The position numbers and the translations under genes are program-made. Shown here in pieces: positions 25,701 through 35,895 of a DNA stretch of 64,000 nucleotides (its first letter is position 1; each line of letters begins with the position of its first letter). Source of the DNA: Mucilaginibacter oryzae (GTDB taxonomy: Bacteria > Bacteroidota > Bacteroidia > Sphingobacteriales > Sphingobacteriaceae); NCBI RefSeq assembly GCF_003148845.1, contig NZ_QGHA01000003.1, positions 26,918 to 90,917 of the forward strand, given 5' to 3'. The notes under the pieces are model-generated. The model was not told the origin of the DNA, did no database searches, and was given only the letters and a program-made list of their open reading frames with translations.

Positions 25701-26453
25701 TTACGCAGGTACATGAACCTGATCCTGCTGTTTTAAAGCGGCGCTCATTAGTTCATATACCTTATCGCGCAGGCTATCGGCATCATCTATGGTTAGTTCC
25801 GAAGTTTCAACAGGCTTTCCAACCTTAAATTTACATACGCCGGGCCTGCTGCCAAATTTGGTACCGGTATCCCAAAGTATTTGCCAGGTATTGGCGGATG
25901 TTACCGGGATGATGGGGATTTTAAGTTCGATGGCCAGCCTGAAAGGGCCATTCTTAAATTCGCCAAGCCTGGGCGGATAATCGTCGGCTATTTTTCCTTC
26001 CGGAAAGATAATCAATGACATGCCGTGCAGCAACCGCTCAGCGGCTTTTTTAAAGGCCCGGAACGACGACATTTTGCTTTCCCTATTTACGGGAATATCA
26101 ACCGTACGGAAAAACAAACCGGTTACAAGGCCATTCTCCAGTTCATGCTTGCCCATAAAAAAGCAATTGTTTTTAACCAGGATGCTCATCGCCGAAATAT
26201 CGAGATTGGAGGTGTGGTTAGCGCAAATAATATAAGGCCTGTCCCAATTGATGGCCTGCTCGTAATCGAAGCTGTAAAATATGCCAACAAAGGCCGAACT
26301 TGCCGCTCCTAAAAATCGCCTGAATTTATTGAGCGCAGGATAACGCTGCGGTTTACGCGAAAAATAATATAAAAACGGCCACATTAAAAAGTACCCCAGG
26401 GCAACGCTGCCCATGTATAAATACACGTGTGCTTTTCTCAATATGATTTTCAT
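25701..26453 (-). CDS. plsC: 1-acyl-sn-glycerol-3-phosphate acyltransferase
   Basis: A 250-residue membrane acyltransferase that makes phosphatidic acid. The HX4D catalytic motif is in NHTSNLDISAMS, and the substrate-binding FPEGKIADDYPPRLGEFKNG follows about 90 residues later. One N-terminal hydrophobic segment (about 9-30) anchors it. The ATG at 26453 is preferred over a TTG at 26462, because the latter runs into the divergent trpS promoter. The neighbour on the other strand is trpS. Confidence 0.9.
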   Translation of the reverse strand: MKIILRKAHVYLYMGSVALGYFLMWPFLYYFSRKPQRYPALNKFRRFLGAASSAFVGIFYSFDYEQAINWDRPYIICANHTSNLDISAMSILVKNNCFFMGKHELENGLVTGLFFRTVDIPVNRESKMSSFRAFKKAAERLLHGMSLIIFPEGKIADDYPPRLGEFKNGPFRLAIELKIPIIPVTSANTWQILWDTGTKFGSRPGVCKFKVGKPVETSELTIDDADSLRDKVYELMSAALKQQDQVHVPA

Positions 26454-26478
26454 CCTCACCAAAAATATAAAAAATCCT

Positions 26479-26486
26479 TACTTTCG
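26479..26486 (+). promoter_or_regulatory. Probable -7 box of trpS; near-leaderless start
   Basis: TACTTTCG (consensus TAnnTTTG, one mismatch) ends only 7 bases before the trpS ATG at 26494, so the message would have almost no 5' leader. Confidence 0.45.
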
Positions 26487-26493
26487 CCACACT

Positions 26494-27489
26494 ATGGAGA
26501 CTGTTGTTAGTGGTATCCGGTCGACCGGAAACTTACACTTAGGAAATTACTACGGGGCGTTGCAAAACTTTATAAAAATGCAGCATGAATATAACTGCTT
26601 TTTCTTTATTGCCGACCTCCACTCGTTAACTACCCACCCCACACCTGCCGATTTGCATGGCAATGTAAAACAGGTGCTGATAGAATATTTAGCCGCCGGC
26701 ATCGACCCGGAAAAGGCGACCATCTATGTACAGTCGGACGTGCCCGAGGTAACAGAACTGTACCTGTACTTAAACATGAACGCCTACCTGGGCGAACTGG
26801 AACGGGCCACATCCTTTAAAGATAAAGTGCGCGCCAACCCTGAAAATGTTAACGCGGGCCTGCTTACCTACCCGGTACTGATGGCTGCCGATATCATTAT
26901 TCACAAAGCCGTTAAAGTACCTGTGGGTAAAGATCAGGAGCAGCACCTTGAAATGGCCCGTACATTTGGCAACCGCTTTAACCGCTTATACAACCACGAT
27001 TATTTCCCTGAACCATACGCTTTTAGCTTTGGCGAAAGCCTGGTAAAAATTCCAGGATTGGATGGTAAAGGTAAAATGGGTAAATCAGAAGGGGAAGGCA
27101 ACGCCATATTCTTGAGCGATACGCCCGAGGCCATCCGCAAAAAAGTAATGCGTGCCGTTACCGACAGCGGCCCTACGGTTGAAAACCAGCCAAAACCGCA
27201 AGAAATTCAAAACCTTTTTGATTTGATGAACGTGGTGTCAACACCTGATACCGTAGCTCACTTTGACGAGGCTTATAACAAAATGGCTATCCGTTACGGC
27301 GACCTGAAAAAACAGCTTGCTGAAGATATGATCCAGGCTACCGCCCCTATCCGCGACAGGATCAATGCCATTGCAAACGATGCCGGCTACCTGCGCAAAG
27401 TTGCTGAAATGGGAGCCGATAAGGCCCGCGAAAGCGCTTCGAGAACGATTAGGGAAGTAAGGGAGATCATCGGATTCAGGAAATTTTAA
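26494..27489 (+). CDS. trpS: Tryptophanyl-tRNA synthetase
   Basis: A 331-residue class I synthetase that charges tRNA-Trp. METVVSGIRSTGNLHLGNYYG contains the HIGH-equivalent motif at residues 11-18. The KMSKS-equivalent is KMGKSEGEGNAIFLSD (about 193-208). Tryptophan-pocket segments YPVLMAADIIIH and VGKDQEQHLEMARTF are present. A longer frame opens at 26413, but it would start upstream of the likely promoter and overlap plsC, so the ATG at 26494 is used. Length matches the family. Confidence 0.96.
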   Translation: METVVSGIRSTGNLHLGNYYGALQNFIKMQHEYNCFFFIADLHSLTTHPTPADLHGNVKQVLIEYLAAGIDPEKATIYVQSDVPEVTELYLYLNMNAYLGELERATSFKDKVRANPENVNAGLLTYPVLMAADIIIHKAVKVPVGKDQEQHLEMARTFGNRFNRLYNHDYFPEPYAFSFGESLVKIPGLDGKGKMGKSEGEGNAIFLSDTPEAIRKKVMRAVTDSGPTVENQPKPQEIQNLFDLMNVVSTPDTVAHFDEAYNKMAIRYGDLKKQLAEDMIQATAPIRDRINAIANDAGYLRKVAEMGADKARESASRTIREVREIIGFRKF

Positions 27490-27497
27490 ATAGCGGG

Positions 27498-27590
27498 TAG
27501 TTGATAGTTCATGGTTGATGGTGTATATTAGTCGGAGTTCGTTTCAGGCAGCTTCGCAAACAAGAGGCTATGAACCATGAACCATACCCC
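27498..27590. repeat. Mirrored TTCATGG/CCATGAA word repeat
   Basis: The left arm contains AGTTCATGGTTGATGG and the right arm contains GGCTATGAACCATGAACC, separated by about 45 bases. The right arm supplies an ATG (27577) that is in frame with the deoxynucleoside kinase. Confidence 0.7.
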
Positions 27591-27603
27591 ACAACTAAAA
27601 AAT

Positions 27604-28218
27604 ATGCACTTAGCTATTGTAGGAAATATAGGCGCCGGAAAAACCACCCTTACCGAAATGCTGGCCCGCAACTACGGTTGGGACCCTTTATATGAGGCTG
27701 TAGATAATAACCCCTACCTGGAGGATTTTTACAGCGACATGAAACGCTGGAGCTTTAACCTGCAGATTTATTTTTTAAACAGCCGTTACCGCCAGATCAT
27801 CGATATCCAGAAAAGCGGGCGCAATATTATCCAGGACCGTACCATTTATGAGGACGCCTATATTTTTGCCGAAAACCTGCACGATATGGGCCTCATGACC
27901 ACCCGTGATTACGAAAACTACGAATCTATTTTTCAGAATATAACCGAGTTTATTAAACCGCCCGATCTGCTGGTTTATCTTAAAGCTTCGGTACCAACCC
28001 TGGTAAGCAATATCCAGCGCCGCGGTCGTGAATACGAAATCGGCATCCGTTTGGATTATCTTTCAAAACTGAACGAGAAATACGATAAATGGATAAACAA
28101 CTACAAACTGGGTAAACTGCTCATATTGGATAAAGATAACCTCGACTTTGCCAATAACACCGAGGATATGGGTACCATTGTTAATTTGATAGAACGGGAA
28201 ATTAACGGGTTGTTTTAA
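27604..28218 (+). CDS. Deoxynucleoside kinase
   Basis: A 204-residue deoxyadenosine/deoxyguanosine-type kinase of the dNK family, for deoxynucleoside salvage. The P-loop is GNIGAGKTT at residues 7-15. ERS/DRT-type motif IIQDRTIYEDAYIF, the substrate-binding WSFNLQIYFLNSRY and lid IQRRGREYEIGIRLDYL are all visible. The ATG at 27604 puts the P-loop at the usual distance. The upstream in-frame ATG at 27577 lies inside a palindromic repeat and would add the nine residues MNHTPQLKN, so it is less likely but cannot be excluded. Confidence 0.9.
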   Translation: MHLAIVGNIGAGKTTLTEMLARNYGWDPLYEAVDNNPYLEDFYSDMKRWSFNLQIYFLNSRYRQIIDIQKSGRNIIQDRTIYEDAYIFAENLHDMGLMTTRDYENYESIFQNITEFIKPPDLLVYLKASVPTLVSNIQRRGREYEIGIRLDYLSKLNEKYDKWINNYKLGKLLILDKDNLDFANNTEDMGTIVNLIEREINGLF

Positions 28219-28227
28219 CATAATAAA

Positions 28228-28905
28228 ATGAAGAAATTACTGTTCTTCATTTTATTACTAATTGTTTTTATGGCTTGCAAGCATCAGCCTAAAAATACCG
28301 TTGATTATAAACATTGGCATACTCTCGACCTGGAGGCTTTCAGGTTATGGTTGCCGCCAAACTGGCGTTATCATCAGCAACAGGGTGTTGATTCATTTGT
28401 AGCTGATATTGTTGGCCCCAATGTTTCCTTTAGTTTTGATTTTAGTTCGATGGGATATGCCAGCCATCTTGTTAATTCAGAACAGGAATATCTAAATAGT
28501 AATTACTGGCTGACGGATTGCAGACTTTGCCACACGCCTATTGATAGGGAGCAAATTGCACAAACCGATAGCAGCATAAAAATAAACAAGCTATCAAAAT
28601 CTGAAATACAGAAATTTCCAGGCATTGACTATTTAGCCAGTGTAACTTATAAAGACGGTTCGATACATAAAGTACCTATCGTTATTCCTGCCGAAACCAA
28701 AGCATATTGCATCAGCGAAGAATCAAAAGATGGCTTTATCGTAAAAACAATTTACCCCAAAATTGCCTCAAACGGAATAACCGGTATTTATTATCAAAGT
28801 AAATCGTCAAATTTGAACTTCCAGTTATCAGCATATAATTTGTCAAAACAGGATCAGAACCTTGCTTTGCAAATGTTTAAAACCATAGTGATAAAAACCC
28901 AATGA
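28228..28905 (+). CDS. Hypothetical lipoprotein
   Basis: A 225-residue protein with signal peptide and lipobox VFMAC (Cys17). The mature part has no domain I recognise. It contains WRYHQQQGVDSFVADIVGPNVSF (shortened), a CRLCHTP motif with two cysteines and a C-terminal LALQMFKTIVIKTQ that resembles the end of PsbP/DUF1795-like or stress lipoproteins, a weak impression only. It is tightly packed: 9 bases after the deoxynucleoside kinase and overlapping kdsB by 4 bases (ATGA). Confidence 0.65.
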   Translation: MKKLLFFILLLIVFMACKHQPKNTVDYKHWHTLDLEAFRLWLPPNWRYHQQQGVDSFVADIVGPNVSFSFDFSSMGYASHLVNSEQEYLNSNYWLTDCRLCHTPIDREQIAQTDSSIKINKLSKSEIQKFPGIDYLASVTYKDGSIHKVPIVIPAETKAYCISEESKDGFIVKTIYPKIASNGITGIYYQSKSSNLNFQLSAYNLSKQDQNLALQMFKTIVIKTQ

Positions 28906-29636
28906 AGATATTAGGCATCATTCCCGCCCGCTACGCGTCGTCACGTTTTCCCGGCAAACCCTTGGTTGATATCGGCGGAAAAACGATGATCCAACGCGTG
29001 TACGAGCAGGCTAAAAAATGCAAAAGCCTTAACGAGGTAATTGTTGCCACTGATGACGACCGCATTTTTAACCATGTTAGCGATTTTGGTGGCTTGGCGG
29101 TGATGACCGGCTCCCACCATCAAAACGGCACCGACCGCTGCGCCGAGGTAGCCCGCCTGCACTCCGGATACGATGTAATCATCAACATCCAGGGTGATGA
29201 ACCGTTTATTAACCCGGAACAGATCAGCAAACTGGCCGCCTGTTTCAATGATGCTGATACACAACTGGCCACGCTGGTAAAACGCATCCTTACTGAACAG
29301 GAACTGCATAACAGTAATTCGCCCAAGGTGGTGATCAACCAACAATCGGAAGCTGTTTATTTTTCGAGGGCAACCTTACCCCACATCCGCGGACAGGAGC
29401 CTGAAAACTGGCTCGAATTTTATCCTTTCTTTAAACATATTGGTATTTACGGTTATCGTGCAGACGTACTACAGGAAGTAACCCAACTACCTGTATCCCC
29501 TCTCGAAAAAGCGGAAAGCTTAGAGCAATTGCGCTGGATAGATAACGGCTACCGCATAAAGGTTGCGGAAACCAATTTGGAAACACACGCGGTAGATGTA
29601 CCGGAAGATCTGGAGAAATTTAAATTTGAGTTCTGA
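28902..29636 (+). CDS. kdsB: 3-deoxy-manno-octulosonate cytidylyltransferase
   Basis: A 244-residue CMP-Kdo synthetase, which activates Kdo for lipopolysaccharide core assembly. The CTP-binding IIPARYASSRFPGKPLVDI is at residues 4-22. VATDDDRIF, TGSHHQNGTDRCAEVA, INIQGDEPFI and PVSPLEKAESLEQLRWIDNGY follow, all typical KdsB signatures. Full length. It starts inside the last codons of the preceding lipoprotein gene, so translation is probably coupled. Confidence 0.96.
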   Translation: MKILGIIPARYASSRFPGKPLVDIGGKTMIQRVYEQAKKCKSLNEVIVATDDDRIFNHVSDFGGLAVMTGSHHQNGTDRCAEVARLHSGYDVIINIQGDEPFINPEQISKLAACFNDADTQLATLVKRILTEQELHNSNSPKVVINQQSEAVYFSRATLPHIRGQEPENWLEFYPFFKHIGIYGYRADVLQEVTQLPVSPLEKAESLEQLRWIDNGYRIKVAETNLETHAVDVPEDLEKFKFEF

Positions 29637-29746
29637 CAAGTGTGCTAAATTGCTGTAGGTAAACCCAAAAGCGTTGCGTGCTTTCAACACAAAATCAGCC
29701 CTTCCATTTTTTAAAAACAGCTATGGCGAAGCCTTAAAATTTTTCG

Positions 29747-29803
29747 TACTTTTGTATCCCGTACAGAAACAATTGGCCGGGGCATAAAAGCCCGGTCATT
29801 TTT
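29747..29803 (+). promoter_or_regulatory. pyrG promoter and leader hairpin (possible attenuator)
   Basis: TACTTTTG at 29747-29754 matches TAnnTTTG. About 20 bases downstream is a GC-rich hairpin, GGCCGGGGC (29775-29783) / GCCCGGTC (29790-29797), followed by ATTTTT. It ends 8 bases before the pyrG ATG. A terminator-like hairpin inside such a short leader suggests control of CTP synthase expression, by attenuation or by masking of the start (inference). Confidence 0.5.
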
Positions 29804-29805
29804 AA

Positions 29806-31422
<1,617 letters not shown>

Positions 31423-31444
31423 GTAATTGTACGATAATTAGATA

Positions 31445-33289
31445 ATGGATAAAAATACGTTTACAGGATTATTCCTGATCATGGCGATCATTGCCGGCTC
31501 GATATACTTTTTAAAGCCATCGGAAGCCGACCTGAAAAAAGAGCGCGAAGTACAGCACCAGGACTCGCTGAAAAAAGCAGGACTGGCCAAAGCCGATAAA
31601 GCAAAAGCAACCGCCAACTTTGATACCAGCAAAACCGCAAAAGTTGATTCAAACCTGCTTAAGCTGCCTTTTGGTGCCGCATCTGTAGGCAAACAGGAGT
31701 TTGTAACCCTGCAAAATAAAGAGTTAGTTGTTAAACTAAGCACCCAGGGCGGTAAAGTAGCATCGGTTGAATTAAAGAACTATAAAACTTTTGATAAAAA
31801 ACCTTTGGTACTGTTTAGCGGTGATAACAACAATTTCGGCTTAAAATTTGCCGCCGGTGTAGCCAACATCAATACCAACAATTACTTTTTTACCCCAAGC
31901 GTAAAAGAACTGAACGTTGCTGAAAGAGACTCGGGCGCGGTTACCTTACGTTTAAGCTACAGCCCTAATCAATACATTGATTATGTGTACAGCTTAAAAG
32001 GTGAAGGCTTTAAATTAGGCTTAACCATTAAACCGGTTGGTTTAGACGCCGTAATTGCCAACAGCAGCGCCTTAAACCTTAACTGGGCAGCCAGCCTGCA
32101 CAAACAGGAAAAGGATATGAGGCAGGAGCGCCAGTATGCAAACGTTTACTATTATAATACTGATGGTGATGTTGAATACCTGAGCGAAACAAAAGACGAC
32201 CAAAAAACCATAAGTGACAAAAAAATGGCTTGGGTTGCCTTTAAGCAACACTTCTTTTCGAATGTGCTGATAGCAAAAAATGGTATAGCAAAAACTGATG
32301 TCGCAGTATCAACCAATGTAAATGATACTACCGATGTAAAACAAATGAAGGCTGATTTATCGCTCACCCGCGGTACGGATGGCGCTTTTCCATTAGAGTT
32401 TTATTTTGGGCCCAACCGCTTCAATACGTTGAAAGATCAGGGTAACGACCTTGAAAAACTGGTGAACCTGGGTTGGGGGCCGTTAAAATACATTAACCGT
32501 TTCGCGGTATTACCTGTATTCAACTTCCTTAATAAATTTAACTGGAACTACGGTTTAATTATTTTAGTGTTGACGGTATTACTAAAACTGGTATTATCGC
32601 CGCTTACCTATAAATCGTACCTATCGATGGCAAAAATGCGCGTGCTGAAGCCCGAGATGGACGAAATTAAGGCGAAGGTTGGCGAAGATAACCCTACCCT
32701 GCTACAGCAGGAGTACCTGAAGCTTTACAAAAAAGCAGGTGTAAACCCATTGGGCGGCTGTTTACCATTGCTGATCCAGATGCCGATCGTTATCGCGTTC
32801 TTCCGCTTTTTCCCGAGCTTGTTCGAGTTAAGGGGCGAAAGCTTCCTTTGGATGCATGACCTGTCGACTTATGATTCCGTTATTAAATTTGCGCCGATTG
32901 CTTTCCTGGGCGGCGTTAACCACATCAGCTTGATGTGTTTATTGATGACTATTTCAACGTTGATATACACTTATTTCAACAACCAGATTTCGGGTGCTAC
33001 CGGGCAAATGAAATATATCGGTTACATCACACCGATCATTTTCCTTTTTACCCTTAACAGCTATCCTGCCGGTTTGAACTACTATTACTTTTTGGCCAAC
33101 ATGTTCACCTTTTTACAGCAATACCTGATTAAATTCATGGTTGATGACAAAAAGATCCATGCCCAGATCCAGGAAAACAAAAAGAAACCTGAAGATGCCA
33201 AAAAGAAAAAATCAGGCTTCAGCGCTAAAATGGAAGAGATGATGCGCCAGCAACAGCAAATCCAGGCTAATAAGAATAAGAAGTCTTAA
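31445..33289 (+). CDS. yidC: Membrane protein insertase YidC
   Basis: A 614-residue Gram-negative-type YidC, which inserts proteins into the inner membrane with or without Sec. It has an N-terminal transmembrane helix (about 6-22), a large periplasmic beta-sandwich domain (about 60-350) and the five-helix insertase core (about 365-570) with NWGLIILVLTVLLKL-like FNWNYGLIILVLTVLLKLV, GGCLPLLIQMPIVIAFF and YFLANMFTFLQQYLI. The C-terminal tail is very rich in Lys (KKKPEDAKKKKSG and a final KNKKS), suited to ribosome binding. Full length. Confidence 0.96.
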   Translation: MDKNTFTGLFLIMAIIAGSIYFLKPSEADLKKEREVQHQDSLKKAGLAKADKAKATANFDTSKTAKVDSNLLKLPFGAASVGKQEFVTLQNKELVVKLSTQGGKVASVELKNYKTFDKKPLVLFSGDNNNFGLKFAAGVANINTNNYFFTPSVKELNVAERDSGAVTLRLSYSPNQYIDYVYSLKGEGFKLGLTIKPVGLDAVIANSSALNLNWAASLHKQEKDMRQERQYANVYYYNTDGDVEYLSETKDDQKTISDKKMAWVAFKQHFFSNVLIAKNGIAKTDVAVSTNVNDTTDVKQMKADLSLTRGTDGAFPLEFYFGPNRFNTLKDQGNDLEKLVNLGWGPLKYINRFAVLPVFNFLNKFNWNYGLIILVLTVLLKLVLSPLTYKSYLSMAKMRVLKPEMDEIKAKVGEDNPTLLQQEYLKLYKKAGVNPLGGCLPLLIQMPIVIAFFRFFPSLFELRGESFLWMHDLSTYDSVIKFAPIAFLGGVNHISLMCLLMTISTLIYTYFNNQISGATGQMKYIGYITPIIFLFTLNSYPAGLNYYYFLANMFTFLQQYLIKFMVDDKKIHAQIQENKKKPEDAKKKKSGFSAKMEEMMRQQQQIQANKNKKS

Positions 33290-33496
33290 GTCTTTAGTCG
33301 GGAAGTCGGAAGTCCGCAGTCGGGAAGTCCGAAAGTCGGAAGATATTAGAGCCCCTGGAAACTAAGTTTCCGGGGGCTCTTTGCATTGATGAGGTTACCA
33401 AAGCATTTCTCTCAAAATGCTTTCAGACTTCCGGACTTCCCAGCTGCGGACTTTGGACTTCCGGACTGCGGACTTCCAACTTCCAACTTTTTCAGC
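33290..33496. repeat. Mirrored AGTCCG-word repeat, copy 3, with a terminator in its loop
   Basis: The left arm (33291-33342) has GGGAAGTCGGAAGTCCGCAG words. The right arm (about 33420-33495) has GACTTCCGGACTTCCCAG words. Between them lies the yidC terminator, so the element is nested around it. It is the best-preserved copy along with the one at 1-232. Confidence 0.8.
33348..33383 (+). terminator. Intrinsic terminator after yidC
   Basis: Strong stem AGAGCCCCTGGAAAC / GTTTCCGGGGGCTCT followed by a short T-run, inside the loop of the AGTCCG-word repeat. Confidence 0.85.
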
Positions 33497-33526
33497 ACAA
33501 CACTAAAATAATTAGCAAAATTGTTT

Positions 33527-33534
33527 TACATTTG
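33527..33534 (+). promoter_or_regulatory. Probable -7 box giving a leaderless transcript
   Basis: TACATTTG matches TAnnTTTG exactly and ends 5 bases before the ATG at 33540. With normal promoter spacing, transcription would start at or within a base or two of the start codon. Confidence 0.5.
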
Positions 33535-33539
33535 AAATA

Positions 33540-34904
33540 ATGTATGCAATTGTCGATATCGAGACCACCGGGGGGCATGCCAGCGCTAATGGCATTACCG
33601 AGATAGCTATTTGCATACACGATGGCAAAAAAGTTATAAAACGCTTTGAGTCGCTTATCAATCCGCAGCGCGACATCCCTGTTTATATCAGCGCCTTAAC
33701 CGGTATTACTAACGAAATGGTGAAGGACGCGCCCATATTTGAGGATGTGGCAGCGGATATTTATCACCTCATCCACGGGAAAATATTTGTTGCCCATAAC
33801 GTAAATTTCGATTTTTCGTTTGTGCGTTATCATATGGACGCGGCGGGATATGATTTGCAAAGCAATAAGCTTTGCACCGTTAGACTGGGCCGCAAAATAA
33901 TGCCGGGCCTGCCATCATACAGTTTAGGCAGGTTATGCAAGCATTTAGGCATTGACAACCAGGCCCGCCACAGGGCCATGGGCGACGCCGAGGCCACCGC
34001 CGAATTATTTACTTTACTATTGAATAGCGATACCGAAAATTACATCAAACAATCGCTTAAACAAGGCTCGAAAGACCAGGTATTACCACCCAACCTGTCC
34101 AAAAAAGATATCGACCAGTTGCCTTATACTCCCGGCGTGTATTACTTTCATGATCAAAAGGGTAAAGTGATTTATGTAGGGAAAGCCAAAAACATTAAAA
34201 AACGGGTATGCAGCCATTTTACCGGCAATAACCCCGGTTTTCAGCGGCAAGAGTTTTTAAAGAATATTTACCAGATCAGCCACCAGGTTTGCGGCACCGA
34301 GTTGATTGCCTTTGTGTTGGAAGCCATTGAAATAAAACGCCTCTGGCCAAAATACAACCGGTCGTTAAAGCGCTTTCAAAACGCCTTTTGTTTATATGCG
34401 TTTGAAGATCAGCGCGGCTACATCCGCCTCGCCGTTGATAAGTACCGTAAATACAGCGATCCGATATATACCTGTAATTCGCTGCTTGATGGGTATAACC
34501 TGCTCAATAAGCTGATAGAGGCTTTTGATCTGTGCCCGAAACTTTGTTTTATACAAAAAAACAACGACGTATGTGCAAGCAGCCTCGGAAGTAGCTGTGC
34601 CTGCGAAGGCATTGAACCGGCCGACATTTATAATAAACGGGTGAATAATGCTATTGATCAGCTTAAACAGGCTTTACCAACCTATGCCATTCGTGATGAG
34701 GGCCGAACCGGCGATGAGCACAGCTGCATTTTGGTAGAGAAGGGACAGTTTTACGGAATGGGCTATATCTCGCACTATTTTGACGCTGATAATGTGCAGC
34801 AGCTTAAAAACCATCTTACGCCTTACCCCGGGAATGATTATATCAAAAATATCATAGCTACCTACGCCTCTAAATACCCGGAGCGGATGGTGGTATTTGC
34901 CTAA
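33540..34904 (+). CDS. Exonuclease (DnaQ-like) fused to a UvrC-type GIY-YIG nuclease
   Basis: A 454-residue two-nuclease fusion. Residues 1-165 are a DEDDh 3'-5' exonuclease like DNA polymerase III epsilon: Asp6 and Glu8 in VDIETTGG, FVAHNVNFDFSF, and HRAMGDAEATAELF with the catalytic His and Asp. Residues about 195-285 are a GIY-YIG domain as in UvrC/Cho (PGVYYFHDQKGKVIYVGKAKN, then KKRVCSHF, and catalytic Glu region AIEIKRLWPKYN). The C-terminal part has a cysteine group (CASSLGSSCACEG). Such fusions occur in several bacteria and are thought to act in nucleotide excision or other DNA repair. The precise substrate is not known. The gene stands alone. Confidence 0.88.
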   Translation: MYAIVDIETTGGHASANGITEIAICIHDGKKVIKRFESLINPQRDIPVYISALTGITNEMVKDAPIFEDVAADIYHLIHGKIFVAHNVNFDFSFVRYHMDAAGYDLQSNKLCTVRLGRKIMPGLPSYSLGRLCKHLGIDNQARHRAMGDAEATAELFTLLLNSDTENYIKQSLKQGSKDQVLPPNLSKKDIDQLPYTPGVYYFHDQKGKVIYVGKAKNIKKRVCSHFTGNNPGFQRQEFLKNIYQISHQVCGTELIAFVLEAIEIKRLWPKYNRSLKRFQNAFCLYAFEDQRGYIRLAVDKYRKYSDPIYTCNSLLDGYNLLNKLIEAFDLCPKLCFIQKNNDVCASSLGSSCACEGIEPADIYNKRVNNAIDQLKQALPTYAIRDEGRTGDEHSCILVEKGQFYGMGYISHYFDADNVQQLKNHLTPYPGNDYIKNIIATYASKYPERMVVFA

Positions 34905-35262
34905 AACGGCACCGCTTTTTTTAAGCTCAAATTGAAAACTTCTTAACACACTTCCCAGTGAATCGCTTTTACCTTTGTTGTAAAAGTTCCTCAATGTGAG
35001 GGTCTTGAGATACAATGATAAAATTCCAATTTGCCATGTCGAAGTAGTGAAACATCTTATTCGCCCGGCAATTAGGCGACTTTGCACCCGCAGAAGATAT
35101 TTGGCTATCGCTCAATATGACAAAAAGTTTTAAAGTTATTTCCCTAACACGCTCCAAAAATCAGTATAAAATAAAAAATATCCTTAAAGTTAAAATTCAT
35201 TCACACAATATTTACCCAGGCTGGTTATCCATATATCATTTACCAACAAAAACTACAAGATA
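34905..35262. repeat. Gene-free gap with a degenerate inverted repeat
   Basis: In these 358 bases no credible gene is seen. Around 35030-35065, read on the minus strand, is AAGATGTTTCACTACTTCG then ATGGCAAA. Around 35093-35126 on the plus strand is GAAGATATTTGGCTATCG then ATATGACAAA. These are diverged inverted copies of one motif, of the type common as intergenic repeats in Bacteroidota. A minus-strand frame through them looks fortuitous. Confidence 0.5.
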
Positions 35263-35799
35263 ATGGATAGCATTAACCAACAACAGCCCGAAGATAACTT
35301 TAAGGATTTGATCGGGCCCGAGGCCATGGATAAGATCAAAGAACTGGCCGGGAGCGCTAAAAGCTGCTTTTTTGTAAGCAATATCAAAACCGGCGTACCT
35401 GCTTCTGTACGGCCAATGTCGGCCCAGAAAATTGATGATGAAGGTAATTTCTGGTTCCTGAGCGCTAATGACAGCCACAAAAATGAAGAACTTTCAACAG
35501 ATCCGTTTGTGCACCTGCTTTTCCAGGGTTCGGCTTATTCTGATTTCCTGAACATTTACGGTATTGCTACTGTTACAGAAGACAAGGAAAAAATTAAAGA
35601 GCTGTGGGAACCTACACTAAAAGTTTGGTTTACCGAAGGTGTCGACGATCCGCGGATCAGCGTTATCAAAGTTGAACCAACAGAAGGTTATTACTGGGAT
35701 AACAAGCATGGCAACGCGGTAGCCTTTATAAAGCGACTGGCCGGTGCCGCAATCGGAAAAACCATAGATGATTCGGTTGAGGGAAAACTGGAAGTGTAA
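35263..35799 (+). CDS. Pyridoxamine 5'-phosphate oxidase-like general stress protein
   Basis: A 178-residue split-barrel flavin-binding protein of the general-stress-protein family (COG3871). Recognisable features are SCFFVSNIKTGVPASVRPMSAQKIDDEGNFWFL (shortened), KNEELSTDPFVHLLFQGS and the C-terminal ISVIKVEPTEGYYWDNKHG. Family members bind FMN or FAD, and the physiological substrate is usually unknown. No signal peptide, so cytoplasmic. A strong terminator follows. Confidence 0.85.
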   Translation: MDSINQQQPEDNFKDLIGPEAMDKIKELAGSAKSCFFVSNIKTGVPASVRPMSAQKIDDEGNFWFLSANDSHKNEELSTDPFVHLLFQGSAYSDFLNIYGIATVTEDKEKIKELWEPTLKVWFTEGVDDPRISVIKVEPTEGYYWDNKHGNAVAFIKRLAGAAIGKTIDDSVEGKLEV

Positions 35800-35848
35800 T
35801 TTGTTTCAACCGAAATTTATTGAATTAAAGAACTAATAACAGATAGAG

Positions 35849-35880
35849 AAAGGCTTGAGTTTTACGCTCAAGCCTTTTAT
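35849..35880 (+). terminator. Intrinsic terminator of the stress-protein gene
   Basis: Perfect stem AAAGGCTTGAG / CTCAAGCCTTT with a 7-base loop and trailing T residues. Confidence 0.85.
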
Positions 35881-35895
35881 ATGTAAACTTTCGTT

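Noticed and set aside
27577..27603. Upstream start for deoxynucleoside kinase
   Set aside because: It lies in a palindromic repeat and puts the P-loop further from the N-terminus than is usual; kept only as a finding.
34969..35157. Minus-strand 62-codon frame in the 34905-35262 gap
   Set aside because: It consists of a degenerate inverted repeat and has no recognisable protein features.
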